Shown one piece after another: positions 26,313 to 35,650 of a stretch of 58,367 nucleotides of DNA (its first letter is position 1; each line of letters opens with the position of its first letter). The translations under genes were made by a program, and so were the position numbers. The notes beneath the pieces are model-generated. The model did no database searches and was not told the origin of the DNA. It saw only the letters and a list, made by a program, of their open reading frames with translations. The stretch spans positions 1 to 58,367 of the forward strand of contig NZ_AXUN02000205.1 in NCBI RefSeq assembly GCF_000495435.3, in the 5' to 3' direction. Source of the DNA: Youngiibacter fragilis 232.1 (GTDB lineage Bacteria > Bacillota > Clostridia > Clostridiales > Clostridiaceae).

Positions 26313-29300
26313 ATGGATGAACAAGGATCAATATTTCTAAAGCTTGAAGCAAATGCTGCAGTAAACTATGCCATGGCAGAGAACGGATTCCCCCTTGTCA
26401 GGGGCATGACCGTAAAGAACAGTACCGGTACGGACATTGAGGAAACCGTCCTTACCATTTCATTCCAGGACGATTTTGCCAAGGAGTACGTCAAGGAGAT
26501 TCCCTTCCTTCCAAATGACAGGGAAATTGACCTTGGCACCCCGATCATTGAAATGGACATAAGGAAGATATTTTCAGTTACTGAGAGGGTAACAAGGACT
26601 ATTGAGTCAAGTCTCATGAAGGGTGAGGAAAAGCTTGCCGAAGCCTCAGTTACCATACAGATGCTTCCGTTCAACCAGTGGCCGGGGCTTGGAGTGATGC
26701 CTGAACTAACGGCAGCCTTTGCCACACCCAACCACCCGGCAATTGACAAGGTCATTGTCAGGGCATCGGATATCCTTAAGGAAAGCGGCAAGGAGCCCTC
26801 ATTCGAAGGCTACCAGTCAAAGAATCCTGAAAGGGTGCTCGAACAGGCTGCTGCAATCTACGGTGCGCTCAAGGAGCTCCAGATAGTCTATGCAGGTCCT
26901 CCTGCAAGCTTCGAGACCGAGGGTCAGAGGGTAAGGCTTTCAGACGCGGTCCTGACAGAGAAGATAGGCACGTGCCTTGACCTGGCACTCCTCTATTCAT
27001 CGTGCCTTGAGGCTGTTTCACTGAATCCTCTGGTGGTCTTCACCGAAGGTCATGCCATGACCGGACTTTGGCTTGGAGAAGAATTCTTCCCGGACCCGGT
27101 CCAGGAGGACGTGGCGGCTCTCACCAAGAGGACCGCTAATGGTGTGAATCAGCTTGCGGTCATTGAAGCTACAGGGATCCGCCAGGGCAGCCCCATGGAT
27201 TTCAGCGAAGCTGTGAGGACAGGCCAGAATAGGCTCTCGGAGAAGGGCAGGTTCATACTGTCCGTTGATATCGCAAGGTCACGAGCAGGAGGTATAAAGC
27301 CTATTCCCCAGGTTTTTTCAGCTGACGGCGCTGTCACTGAGAGGGAGACGACACTCAAGGAAAGGGCAATGGTAGACCCAAACCTGATCAATGTCATACG
27401 GATTGATGAGAAAGCCTCACAGAAGGTACAGACCCGCAGGGAAAAGTGGGAGAGGAAGCTTCTTGACCTGTCACTTCGGAATAACCTTCTGAACTACAGA
27501 CAGGGGAAATCGGGGGTAGCGCTGCTGTCTGCTGACCTTACTTCACTTGAAAATGAGCTCTTCAGCGGGAAGGAATTCCAGATACTCAAGAAGCCTGATG
27601 ACCTGGAGAATGAAGGTATTGACAGACTGACCCTCACTCCTGCCATGAAGGATCTCATAGACTCTGAATTCAGGCAGGGCAAGCTCAGGACACTCCTTTC
27701 AGAGGAGGATCTTCCTGACAGGCTTGCAAGCCTTTTCAGGACGGCAAGGACAGCTATCGAGGAATCCGGAGCAAACAGCCTTTTTCTTGTCCTTGGCAGG
27801 CTCAAGTGGTACGAAAGCCCTGCAAGCCAGAAGGAGAGGTATGCTCCTCTCGTGCTCGTTCCAGTGGACCTCCAGAGGAAGCTTGGAAAGAAGGGATATG
27901 TCCTTAAGGCAAGGGAAGAGGATGCGGTATTCAACATTACTCTCTCTGAGCTTCTTAGCAAGGACTTTTCAATAAACCTCCAGGGGCTTGACCCGATTCC
28001 TGATGATGGCAGCGGCTGTGACCTTACCAGGATATTCAGCATTGTCCGTTCTGCGATAATGAATGAAAAGCGCTGGGATGTTGTTGAAGACTCACATATC
28101 GGTATATTCTCATTCAGGAAATTCATAATGTGGAACGACCTGAAGAACCATGGCGAAGAGCTTGGTAAAAACAGGATAGTCAGGTCACTCATGGAAGGAA
28201 GCCTTCAGTTTGTCCCTGAAGGGATAGAAATTGAGAACGAACTCCTTGATGACGTGGTAGACCCTTCTGACCTGATGTTCCCTGTAAGCGCAGATGCGTC
28301 ACAGATGCTTGCAGTCAAGGCAGCTGCTGAAGGCAGGTCCTTCGTCCTGCACGGACCTCCAGGCACAGGTAAATCACAGACCATAACCAATATCATTGCT
28401 AACGCCCTTTCTGACGGTAAGAGGGTCCTGTTCGTTGCGGAAAAGATGGCTGCATTGTCAGTCGTCCAGAAGAGGCTGCAGAAGATAGGGCTTGATCCGT
28501 TTTCCCTGGAGCTTCACTCGAACAAGGCGAAGAAGAGGGACGTGCTGGACCAGCTTGCAAGGACCATTTCAGTCAGGAACGGAAGGACAAGTGATGAATT
28601 CCTGAAGGTTTCTTCAGAAGTTTCAAGGGAAAGGGAAGAGCTCAATGAAATTGTTAAGGCAATGTACAGGAAGCATGGTTTCTCTCTTTCCGCATACGAC
28701 CTGATATCAGAATTAGGTACACTGACCAATGAAAAGGCGATGTCCAGGATAGGGCTGCCTTACGAGACCCTGGGTAATGAAGACCTAAAGAAGCTGATAC
28801 TTATCGCAAGGGACCTGGAGTCCGCAGCGAGAGAAAACGGTGACTACAGCGATGCTCCACTCAAGGGAATCGGACTTTCAGCATATAATCCTTCGGTAAG
28901 GAGGGATGCTTCAGACCTTGTTCCTAGGGTTAGTGAAAAGGCAGCCTCTGCCGGTGAACTCCTTGATGCGTCAGAATTGGGAATTGAACCTGACACATAC
29001 AGAAAAACTGCTGCAATCGCAAGAATGACTGACATATCCATAAAGAACAGGATACACTCCAGGCTTCTGGCATCCAAGGAGCTATCTGATGTTCCGGCAC
29101 TAATGGATGCTGCGGTTGCAGCCCTTGAAGCCGCAAAAGACAAACGGGATGAAGCTTCGAGATTCTTTCATGACCTTCAGGACTTCGATTCAGAAGGCCT
29201 GATCGCCGAACTGGGTATGGCAGAATCCAAATGGTTCGTGGGCAGGCTCATCGGTGAGGGCAGAGTCATGAGGACAATAAGGTCAAACGCAAAGGATCCG

Positions 29301-32063
29301 GCATCCCTGAATGCCGGCAACGCTGTTGATAGGCTAAAGACCGTATCAGCATACAGGAAATCCATAGCTGAGCTGGAGGAAAAGCTTGGCAGGCTCAGGT
29401 TTCTCGGTGATGTCGCCAAAGGCATCGATACCATAGCGGAAGAGCTTAAAGAACTCTCTTCCGACATTTCCTCATTCCTTGATGCTTCAGCCATCGCAGG
29501 CACAGGTGAAGAGGCAAGAAAGGCCATATGCGAAGGGTCAGAGTCTCCAGAGGGCAGCTTGGTGAGATTCAGTGAAAGGTGGCAGGAGTTCAGGGAGGTA
29601 TTCATTGAGCTCGAGAGGCTTCTTTCACTCGAACTCAATGAAATGCCTTCCGGGGAAGGAAACTGGCTTCAGAGGCTCTGCGACAGGCTAGCGACATATT
29701 CGAACAATCTTGACAGCCTAAGGGAATGGACTATCTATAACCAGGTGAAGGAAAGGGCTGAGGAATCAGGTATCGGAGCGATGATAAGGGACTTCGAGGC
29801 ATCAGCCATACTTGGCAGGGATGCGGTGGGAAGCCTCAGGAGGCAGCTGTATACAGAAGCGCTTGATTCAGCTCTTAGCCTTGAGCCTGTCCTGTCAGGA
29901 TATACAGGAAGGCAGATAGGGGACAAGATAACATATTTCAGGGAAACATGGGACAAGTATGAGGAACTTTCGAAAAAAGACATATATTCGAAGCTCGCTG
30001 CCAAGGTGCCTGATATGACGAGGGAGGTATCTCAGTCCTCTGAGGTCGGGATCCTCCAGAGGGCGATAAGGAGCGGTGGCAGAGGGATTTCCATAAGGAA
30101 GCTTTTTGACAGCATACCTAACCTTCTGCCAAGGCTTTCCCCCTGCATGCTCATGAGCCCTATTTCAGTTGCACAGTATCTTTCTCCATCAAAGGAGCTG
30201 TTCGACCTCATAGTATTCGACGAGGCATCCCAGATGCCTACAAGTGAAGCGGTTGGGGCCATTGCCAGGGGCAGGAATGTGGTGGTTGTGGGTGATCCGA
30301 AACAGCTTCCGCCCACGAGCTTCTTCATGACCCAGAACAATGACGAGGAAAGCTTTGAGATGGAGGACCTTGACAACATTCTTGAGGACTGTCTGGCCCT
30401 TTCAATGCCTGAATCCTATCTCCAGTGGCATTACAGGAGCAGGCATGAAAGCCTCATAGCCTTCAGCAACAGGAACTACTACGAGAACAGGCTCTACACA
30501 TATCCATCCCCCGGAGCACTTGTATCGAGGGTAACCTGCGAGTACGTGGAGGGCTCCTATGAAAGGGGTGGCTCCAAGCAGAACCGGAAGGAAGCAGAGG
30601 CTGTCGTGGCTGAAATAATGAGACGACTTTCGGATATGGAGCTGAGGAAGCTAAGCATAGGAGTAGTCACATTCAGTTCAGTGCAGCAGACACTTATAGA
30701 AGACCTCCTTTATGAGGCATTTGCTGAGCATCCTGAGCTTGAGGTCATTTCAGCAGAAAGCGAAGAGCCTGTGTTCGTGAAGAACCTTGAGAATGTACAG
30801 GGGGACGAAAGGGATGTCATACTGTTCTCAGTAGGCTACGGACCTGACGAAAAGGGTAAGCTCACCATGAATTTCGGCCCGCTGAACCAGGAGGGTGGCT
30901 GGAGAAGGCTTAACGTTGCAGTTTCCAGGGCAAGGTTTGAGATGAAGGTTTTCACCTGCATCCGCCCAGAGATGATCGACCCTTCGAAGACTACAGCAAA
31001 AGGGGTGATTGACCTTAAGGCATTCCTCGAATATGCACTGAGAGGAAGTCAGGCGCTTCCATTCTCTGAGGCTGAAAGGCTAAGGGGAAGGGCCGGGCTC
31101 CAGGCAGTCCTTATGTCTTCGCTTGAAAAAAGAGGTCTTGAGGCAGTTACTGATGTAGGTGTGTCCAGGTTTCGGGTTGACCTTGGGATCGTCCATCCTG
31201 AAAATAAAGATGACTTCATACTGGGAATACGGTGCGGCGGTGATTCCTTCAGGGAGGCAAGGACAGCGAGGGACAGGGACATATTGCAGGATTCGGTCCT
31301 CATGGGGCTAGGCTGGAACATAACAAGGGTCTATCCGATGGACTGGTACGAGAACAGTGAAAAGGAAACAGAACGGATACTCAACCTTGTCAGTGAGCTT
31401 GCAGCAGGAAATTCGCCGAAGGCAGACAGGAAGGCATCAGCTGAACAGAAGATAATGTCATTTGACCTGACCGGGTCTTCCACCACTGAGAAGCAGACAG
31501 GTGCAGGACGAAGCTATGTTTCTGCAAACCTCATTCGAAAATCCCTTTCTTCAGAGGAATTCCAGATGCCGAAGAACAGGAGGAAGATAAAAGATGACAT
31601 TGTAAGTATAATCGAGACTGAAGCTCCGGTTGCGGCAGTCTATCTGTTCAGGCGGATCCTCGCTGCCTACGGACTCAGGAATGGGGCTAAGAACACTGCA
31701 ATCATGGATGCCCTGGTCACCGACCTCGGTTACCATGTTGAGGAAGAGGGCGGCGAACTGTTCATCTGGAGGGACAGGAACCAGATGGAAACAATAGACC
31801 ATTACAGGACGGGAGAAGGCGAGATGACAAGGGAAGCAAAGGAAATACCGCTGGCCGAATTCATTTCCGCACTCAGGGAAACGGTAGACAAGAACGTGTC
31901 CATACCTTCCGAGGACCTTCCCAAGGAGGTGGCAAGGGCATTTGGGTTCCAGAGGACCTCGCAGGCCCTGACAGAAAAGGTAAAGGCTGCAGAGAGCATC
32001 TGCATTTCAAAAGGTACATTAAGGATAGACGAAACAGGTAAAGTAACGTCTGTCAGGCCATGA
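26313..32063 (+). CDS. Giant transglutaminase-like/DUF4011/SF1 helicase/nuclease-fold/DUF3320 protein
   Basis: 1916 residues. Order of domains: an N-terminal part with a transglutaminase-like core (Cys221 in GTCLDLALLYSSC, His247 in EGHAM); DUF4011 (about 375-600, WERKLLDLSLRNNLLNYR); SF1 helicase split by a helical insert, with Walker A GPPGTGKS (681-688), Walker B FDEAS (Asp1303), GDPKQLPP, ENVQGDERDVI and NVAVSRAR; a Vsr/REase-like domain (about 1590-1680, Asp1623 in RVDLGIV); and a DUF3320-like C terminus. COG1112-type proteins of this build are found sporadically in bacteria and are often suspected of nucleic-acid or phage-defence roles. In the nuclease domain the segment LGIRCGGDS lacks the acidic residues I expect (see findings). 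The PAP2 gene begins one base after its stop. Confidence 0.88.
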   Translation: MDEQGSIFLKLEANAAVNYAMAENGFPLVRGMTVKNSTGTDIEETVLTISFQDDFAKEYVKEIPFLPNDREIDLGTPIIEMDIRKIFSVTERVTRTIESSLMKGEEKLAEASVTIQMLPFNQWPGLGVMPELTAAFATPNHPAIDKVIVRASDILKESGKEPSFEGYQSKNPERVLEQAAAIYGALKELQIVYAGPPASFETEGQRVRLSDAVLTEKIGTCLDLALLYSSCLEAVSLNPLVVFTEGHAMTGLWLGEEFFPDPVQEDVAALTKRTANGVNQLAVIEATGIRQGSPMDFSEAVRTGQNRLSEKGRFILSVDIARSRAGGIKPIPQVFSADGAVTERETTLKERAMVDPNLINVIRIDEKASQKVQTRREKWERKLLDLSLRNNLLNYRQGKSGVALLSADLTSLENELFSGKEFQILKKPDDLENEGIDRLTLTPAMKDLIDSEFRQGKLRTLLSEEDLPDRLASLFRTARTAIEESGANSLFLVLGRLKWYESPASQKERYAPLVLVPVDLQRKLGKKGYVLKAREEDAVFNITLSELLSKDFSINLQGLDPIPDDGSGCDLTRIFSIVRSAIMNEKRWDVVEDSHIGIFSFRKFIMWNDLKNHGEELGKNRIVRSLMEGSLQFVPEGIEIENELLDDVVDPSDLMFPVSADASQMLAVKAAAEGRSFVLHGPPGTGKSQTITNIIANALSDGKRVLFVAEKMAALSVVQKRLQKIGLDPFSLELHSNKAKKRDVLDQLARTISVRNGRTSDEFLKVSSEVSREREELNEIVKAMYRKHGFSLSAYDLISELGTLTNEKAMSRIGLPYETLGNEDLKKLILIARDLESAARENGDYSDAPLKGIGLSAYNPSVRRDASDLVPRVSEKAASAGELLDASELGIEPDTYRKTAAIARMTDISIKNRIHSRLLASKELSDVPALMDAAVAALEAAKDKRDEASRFFHDLQDFDSEGLIAELGMAESKWFVGRLIGEGRVMRTIRSNAKDPASLNAGNAVDRLKTVSAYRKSIAELEEKLGRLRFLGDVAKGIDTIAEELKELSSDISSFLDASAIAGTGEEARKAICEGSESPEGSLVRFSERWQEFREVFIELERLLSLELNEMPSGEGNWLQRLCDRLATYSNNLDSLREWTIYNQVKERAEESGIGAMIRDFEASAILGRDAVGSLRRQLYTEALDSALSLEPVLSGYTGRQIGDKITYFRETWDKYEELSKKDIYSKLAAKVPDMTREVSQSSEVGILQRAIRSGGRGISIRKLFDSIPNLLPRLSPCMLMSPISVAQYLSPSKELFDLIVFDEASQMPTSEAVGAIARGRNVVVVGDPKQLPPTSFFMTQNNDEESFEMEDLDNILEDCLALSMPESYLQWHYRSRHESLIAFSNRNYYENRLYTYPSPGALVSRVTCEYVEGSYERGGSKQNRKEAEAVVAEIMRRLSDMELRKLSIGVVTFSSVQQTLIEDLLYEAFAEHPELEVISAESEEPVFVKNLENVQGDERDVILFSVGYGPDEKGKLTMNFGPLNQEGGWRRLNVAVSRARFEMKVFTCIRPEMIDPSKTTAKGVIDLKAFLEYALRGSQALPFSEAERLRGRAGLQAVLMSSLEKRGLEAVTDVGVSRFRVDLGIVHPENKDDFILGIRCGGDSFREARTARDRDILQDSVLMGLGWNITRVYPMDWYENSEKETERILNLVSELAAGNSPKADRKASAEQKIMSFDLTGSSTTEKQTGAGRSYVSANLIRKSLSSEEFQMPKNRRKIKDDIVSIIETEAPVAAVYLFRRILAAYGLRNGAKNTAIMDALVTDLGYHVEEEGGELFIWRDRNQMETIDHYRTGEGEMTREAKEIPLAEFISALRETVDKNVSIPSEDLPKEVARAFGFQRTSQALTEKVKAAESICISKGTLRIDETGKVTSVRP

Positions 32064-32064
32064 C

Positions 32065-32601
32065 ATGGACTCTTTAGGTATTGAGGCAGCAAAGCTTCTG
32101 AACTCAAAGGCCCTCGACCTGTTCTTCGGAAATCCTGTTACAGTCTATGCACTATACATACTGATTGCAATAACCGCTGTCCTTATCATATTGCCGGGTA
32201 CGAGGAAGACTGCCGTGCTTGTTTCCATAGCCTTCCTCATTACCTGGATTTCCGGTGAGCTGATACTTAAGAATGCCATCGGGAGGGTCAGGCCATTCAT
32301 GGAATACGGCCTGCCTGTGATAATCAAGAGACCAGAATCGTATTCCTTCCCTTCAGGCCATACAGCCATGTCATTTGCTGTCGCAGGAGTGTTCCTTTTC
32401 ACAGGACACAGGTACAGGAAGCCATTCCTTGCATTTGCGGCATATGTAAGCATTTCCCGCGTTTACCTTAATGTCCATTACCTGACAGACATCCTTGGGG
32501 GTATTGTCCTTGGACTTCTGGTCTCATATGTCACTGTCAGGTGGGTAGGGAGATGGCTTCAGAACAGCATATACTACAGAAAAAGAAGACCTGACAAGTA
32601 A
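32065..32601 (+). CDS. PAP2-family membrane phosphatase
   Basis: 178 residues with about five membrane helices. All three catalytic motifs are intact: KNAIGRVRP (Lys69, Arg76, Pro77), PSGHT (96-100) and SRVYLNVHYLTD (Arg132, His138, Asp142). Members dephosphorylate undecaprenyl pyrophosphate or phosphatidate at the outer membrane face; in Firmicutes recycling of the wall lipid carrier is the usual role. Its ATG follows the helicase stop by one base, implying coupling, though no functional link to a helicase is known. No strong ribosome site of its own is seen. Confidence 0.92.
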   Translation: MDSLGIEAAKLLNSKALDLFFGNPVTVYALYILIAITAVLIILPGTRKTAVLVSIAFLITWISGELILKNAIGRVRPFMEYGLPVIIKRPESYSFPSGHTAMSFAVAGVFLFTGHRYRKPFLAFAAYVSISRVYLNVHYLTDILGGIVLGLLVSYVTVRWVGRWLQNSIYYRKRRPDK

Positions 32602-32625
32602 GGATCAGACTGAAAAATCCGGATA

Positions 32626-32664
32626 CAAGCAAAAGGGAACCGATGCGGTTCCCTTTTACTTGTT
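32626..32664. terminator. Bidirectional terminator between PAP2 and decarboxylase genes
   Basis: AAAAGGGAACC (32632-32642) and GGTTCCCTTTT (32648-32658) with an outer ACAAG/CTTGT extension across one unpaired base. The 3' end of the minus-strand decarboxylase lies within it. Confidence 0.85.
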
Positions 32665-34137
32665 TTCTACATTTCTGCTTATGACTGCGATAGTTCCTCT
32701 TCCGCCTGACCTTGACTTCAGGATATTTGCACCAGACCCTTCAAGCCTCATAAGATGCTCAACGGCATCCCTTGAGACCAGTTCACCCGTCATGAGTACC
32801 GGGACACCTGGAGGGTAGGGAGTTATCCTTTCAGCGCAGACCCTTCCCTCGGCCTGTTCAAAAGCTATCACTTCCCAGCTTTCAAACAACGCTTCCCTTT
32901 CAGGGATCATCGTGACCGGTGATGGCAGCTTAGATGTTCCTGAATTGTTCCTGCCAGACAGGGACTTGCTGAACATGCCTTTGCTGTCAAGGTCAATGAT
33001 GGCGTCTCTAAGCCTGTGATACATGCCTTCATCGTCGAAGCAGCTCCCCAGGAAGACTATGTTGTTGCCCGCAGCCATTTCTGCCTGTATTCCATAATCC
33101 CGCCTTAGCACTTCTGAAAGGTGATTGCCGGTAATCGGGGTATTGAGCACCAAACGTGTATAGTCCTTTCGAAGCCCCTTGAGGTCTGCTTCTTTCAGCA
33201 GCCTGATTCCGGGGATATCCCTGATGGATTCAGAGAGACTGTCAATCATCGACTTTACACACTTGAGAAGCTCATACCCTTCCGTTTCCATCACAAGTCT
33301 TGCAGCTTCAAGGCTTGCCATGATCACATACGACGGGCTTGATGTCTGGAAGACCCTGAGATAATGCCTTATACGGTCCTTGTCCTCCTCCTGCGCACCT
33401 TTCCCCAGGTTTATTACAGAGCCCTGGGTAAGTGAAGGCAGCGTCTTATGGAAACTGCAGACTGATGCTGCAGCTCCGCAATCCATGGCGGTCACAGGCA
33501 GGTCTTCGCCGAAATAGAAATGTGACCCGTGGGCTTCGTCTACAAGGAGCTTCATTCCATTACTTCTGCAGATATCTGAAATTCCATCAAGATCAGGCGA
33601 AACGCCAAAATAGCTCGGGGATGTGAGTATAAATCCCCTAAGTCCGGGATTGGAAGACATTGCCTTGACTACAGTTTCAGTATCAATTGCCGTTGGGATC
33701 CCGAACTCTTCATTTATCCCAGGGTCGATGAATACAGGTTGGATCCCTGACAATGCTATTGCATTGTATACCGACTGATGGCAGTCCCTCTGAACAAGTA
33801 CCCTGTCGCCTGGCCTGAAGCACCCCATGACCATGGCGAGGATCCCTCCTGTGCTGCCGTTGACAAGGTATCTGCTTTCTTCTGAGCGCATGGCCCTTGT
33901 CAGGAGATCCATCGACTCCCTTAGAATTCCCTCAGGGTAATGGAGATTGTCTGTGCCGGGTACCTCGGTTACGTCGAGCTTCATGACATTTCCAAGAATG
34001 GAGGTAAGTATTCCGTGAGGATCACCTTTGTGTCCCGGCATATGGAAGAGGGCATTGTTTTCCCCGTGATAAGAGAGAAGCCCCTTTAATAAAGGGGCCT
34101 GCCCCTTTAATAAAGGGGCCTTAACCATATCCATCAT
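32656..34137 (-). CDS. Orn/Lys/Arg decarboxylase family PLP enzyme
   Basis: 493 residues, fold type I. PLP signature: VDEAHGSH (Asp200) and the Schiff-base Lys231 in SFHKTLPS. FHMPGHKGD (31-39) and the C-terminal YPPGVPVL block are family features. Length matches the shorter SpeA/CadA-like arginine/lysine decarboxylases of Firmicutes. The ATG overlaps the SCIFF maturase stop (ATGA), with only a weak ribosome site, so it depends on coupling. An in-frame 21-bp tandem duplication gives APLLKGQ-APLLKGL near the N terminus (residues 7-20). Whether it makes a polyamine or has another substrate linked to the peptide locus is unknown. Confidence 0.92.
   Translation of the reverse strand: MMDMVKAPLLKGQAPLLKGLLSYHGENNALFHMPGHKGDPHGILTSILGNVMKLDVTEVPGTDNLHYPEGILRESMDLLTRAMRSEESRYLVNGSTGGILAMVMGCFRPGDRVLVQRDCHQSVYNAIALSGIQPVFIDPGINEEFGIPTAIDTETVVKAMSSNPGLRGFILTSPSYFGVSPDLDGISDICRSNGMKLLVDEAHGSHFYFGEDLPVTAMDCGAAASVCSFHKTLPSLTQGSVINLGKGAQEEDKDRIRHYLRVFQTSSPSYVIMASLEAARLVMETEGYELLKCVKSMIDSLSESIRDIPGIRLLKEADLKGLRKDYTRLVLNTPITGNHLSEVLRRDYGIQAEMAAGNNIVFLGSCFDDEGMYHRLRDAIIDLDSKGMFSKSLSGRNNSGTSKLPSPVTMIPEREALFESWEVIAFEQAEGRVCAERITPYPPGVPVLMTGELVSRDAVEHLMRLEGSGANILKSRSGGRGTIAVISRNVENK
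34080..34121. repeat. Two tandem copies of a palindromic 21-bp unit
   Basis: Exact copies at 34080-34100 and 34101-34121. Each contains the near-perfect palindrome GCCCCTTTA-A-TAAAGGGGC (9-bp arms, one-base centre). It lies within the first 20 codons of the decarboxylase, and the reading frame is kept. On the mRNA each copy can form a strong hairpin some 15 bases after the start codon. Confidence 0.95.
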
Positions 34138-35537
34138 AGGAACATCATCTTCTCTTCTTCAGTGTCCGCTTCAAGCATCCTCTTAGCCTCGATCATGAGC
34201 GCGCATTCGAGTCTCTTCTTCTGCATCTCGCATCCCACCTTGTATGGTTTGGTAATGTCATTGTTGAAGTTTATTGCATTCGCATGGCATCCGCCTGAGC
34301 AGTAGAACTTTGCCCAGCAATCCCTGCAGTCATCCTTGGAATATACGTGGCTATCCCTGAAGTAGTCCCTCATCTCCTGCGGAAGGACAAGGTTTTCATC
34401 CATTACGTTACCCATGAGGTAATCCTCATTCCCTACGAACTGATGGCAGGGGTATATGCTTCCGTCAGGGGTTATGCTGAGGTACTCGGTTCCTGCTCCG
34501 CATCCTGTGATCCTCTTGATCACGCATGGTCCCTGTGTAAGGTCCACTATGAAGTGGAAGAAATCAAACGGGTCACCTGAGACCTTCATGTCAGCATACT
34601 TGACTGCGAAGTCCTCGTACTCCTTTAATATCTCCGGCAGGTCTTCCTCCCGTATTGCGAAAGGGTTGCCATCAGCTGAAACCACAGGCTCCATTGAGGT
34701 ATGCACGAAGCCCAGTTCCTTGAAATGTTCAAGGTCCTTCGAGAAGTCAAGGTTGTTCCTTGTGAACGTGCCTCTTATGTAGTAGCTCTTGTCCTTCCTT
34801 GAACTTACCAGCTTCTGGTACTTGGGTACTATGATGTCGTAGCTTCCCTTGTCATTCAGGGTGAGCCTCATCTTGTCGTTAACTGTCTTCCTTCCGTCTA
34901 TGGAAAGCACCACATTGTCCATGTGCTCGTTGATGTACTCAATCTTCTTGTCATCAAGCAGGACTCCGTTGGTCGTTATCGTGAACCTGAAGTTCTTGTC
35001 GTGCTTTGCAGCCTCTTCATGTCCGTATTCAACAAGCCTCTTGACCACATTGAAGTTCATGAGAGGTTCGCCGCCAAAGAAGTCGACTTCAAGGTTCCTT
35101 CTTGAACCGGAGTTAGCTATAAGGAAATCAAGTGATTTCTTGCCTACCTCGTAGCTCATGAGCTCCTTGGCACCGCCGAAGTCGCCCTGTGAAGCGAAGC
35201 AGTAGGTGCACTTCAGGTTGCAGTCATGGGCGACGTTAAGGCAGAGCGCCTTTACTACCTGCTTCCTGTTCCTGAATGCATCAAGGTTTATGTATTCGTC
35301 ATCCGTATAGAGCATACCCTCATCTATGAGGTCTTCGATCTCGTCCACCGCTCCGTCTATGGCGTCCTGAGTGTAGTGGGGGAGAAGGTCGTACAGCCCG
35401 TCTATTGAGAGCTTCCCGTTGTTCATAAGCGGATAATGGTCAAGGACCTCATAAGTTATATCATCAACAACATGCACCGATCCGCCGTTGACATCAAGCG
35501 CTATGTTGAGTCCGTTCATCTTGAATTTGTGTACCAA
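34134..35537 (-). CDS. scfB: SCIFF peptide radical SAM maturase
   Basis: 467 residues from a TTG at 35537, with GGGAGG 7 bases upstream. The N terminus (1-90) resembles the RiPP-recognition part of these enzymes. The radical SAM cluster motif is Cys106, Cys110, Cys113 in AHDCNLKCTYCFASQGDFGG, and FFGGEPLMNF follows. A C-terminal SPASM region (about 340-430) supplies auxiliary-cluster cysteines: CGAGTEYLSITPDGSIYPC, CRDCWAKFYCSGGC, and GC near 435. CteB-type homologues form thioether crosslinks between precursor Cys and nearby alpha-carbons. The precursor gene is immediately upstream, and a decarboxylase overlaps its 3' end. Confidence 0.95.
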   Translation of the reverse strand: MVHKFKMNGLNIALDVNGGSVHVVDDITYEVLDHYPLMNNGKLSIDGLYDLLPHYTQDAIDGAVDEIEDLIDEGMLYTDDEYINLDAFRNRKQVVKALCLNVAHDCNLKCTYCFASQGDFGGAKELMSYEVGKKSLDFLIANSGSRRNLEVDFFGGEPLMNFNVVKRLVEYGHEEAAKHDKNFRFTITTNGVLLDDKKIEYINEHMDNVVLSIDGRKTVNDKMRLTLNDKGSYDIIVPKYQKLVSSRKDKSYYIRGTFTRNNLDFSKDLEHFKELGFVHTSMEPVVSADGNPFAIREEDLPEILKEYEDFAVKYADMKVSGDPFDFFHFIVDLTQGPCVIKRITGCGAGTEYLSITPDGSIYPCHQFVGNEDYLMGNVMDENLVLPQEMRDYFRDSHVYSKDDCRDCWAKFYCSGGCHANAINFNNDITKPYKVGCEMQKKRLECALMIEAKRMLEADTEEEKMMFL

Positions 35538-35598
35538 TTTTATTCCTCCCAGAATTGGCTATGCCAAAAAATGAATGTATACACTTTCCCGGAAAATG

Positions 35599-35632
35599 AA
35601 AAAAAGGGACTGAAGCATCCTCCAGACCCTTT
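35599..35632 (-). terminator. Terminator/attenuator between scfA and scfB
   Basis: On the minus strand AAAGGG-T-CTG pairs with CAG-T-CCCTTT (plus coordinates 35623-35632 and 35603-35612), continuing into a run of seven Ts (complement of 35599-35605). It lies 19 bases past the precursor stop and before the maturase, so transcripts for the peptide should exceed those for the enzyme. Confidence 0.8.
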
Positions 35633-35650
35633 TCCGGAGCCTTAAGGGCT

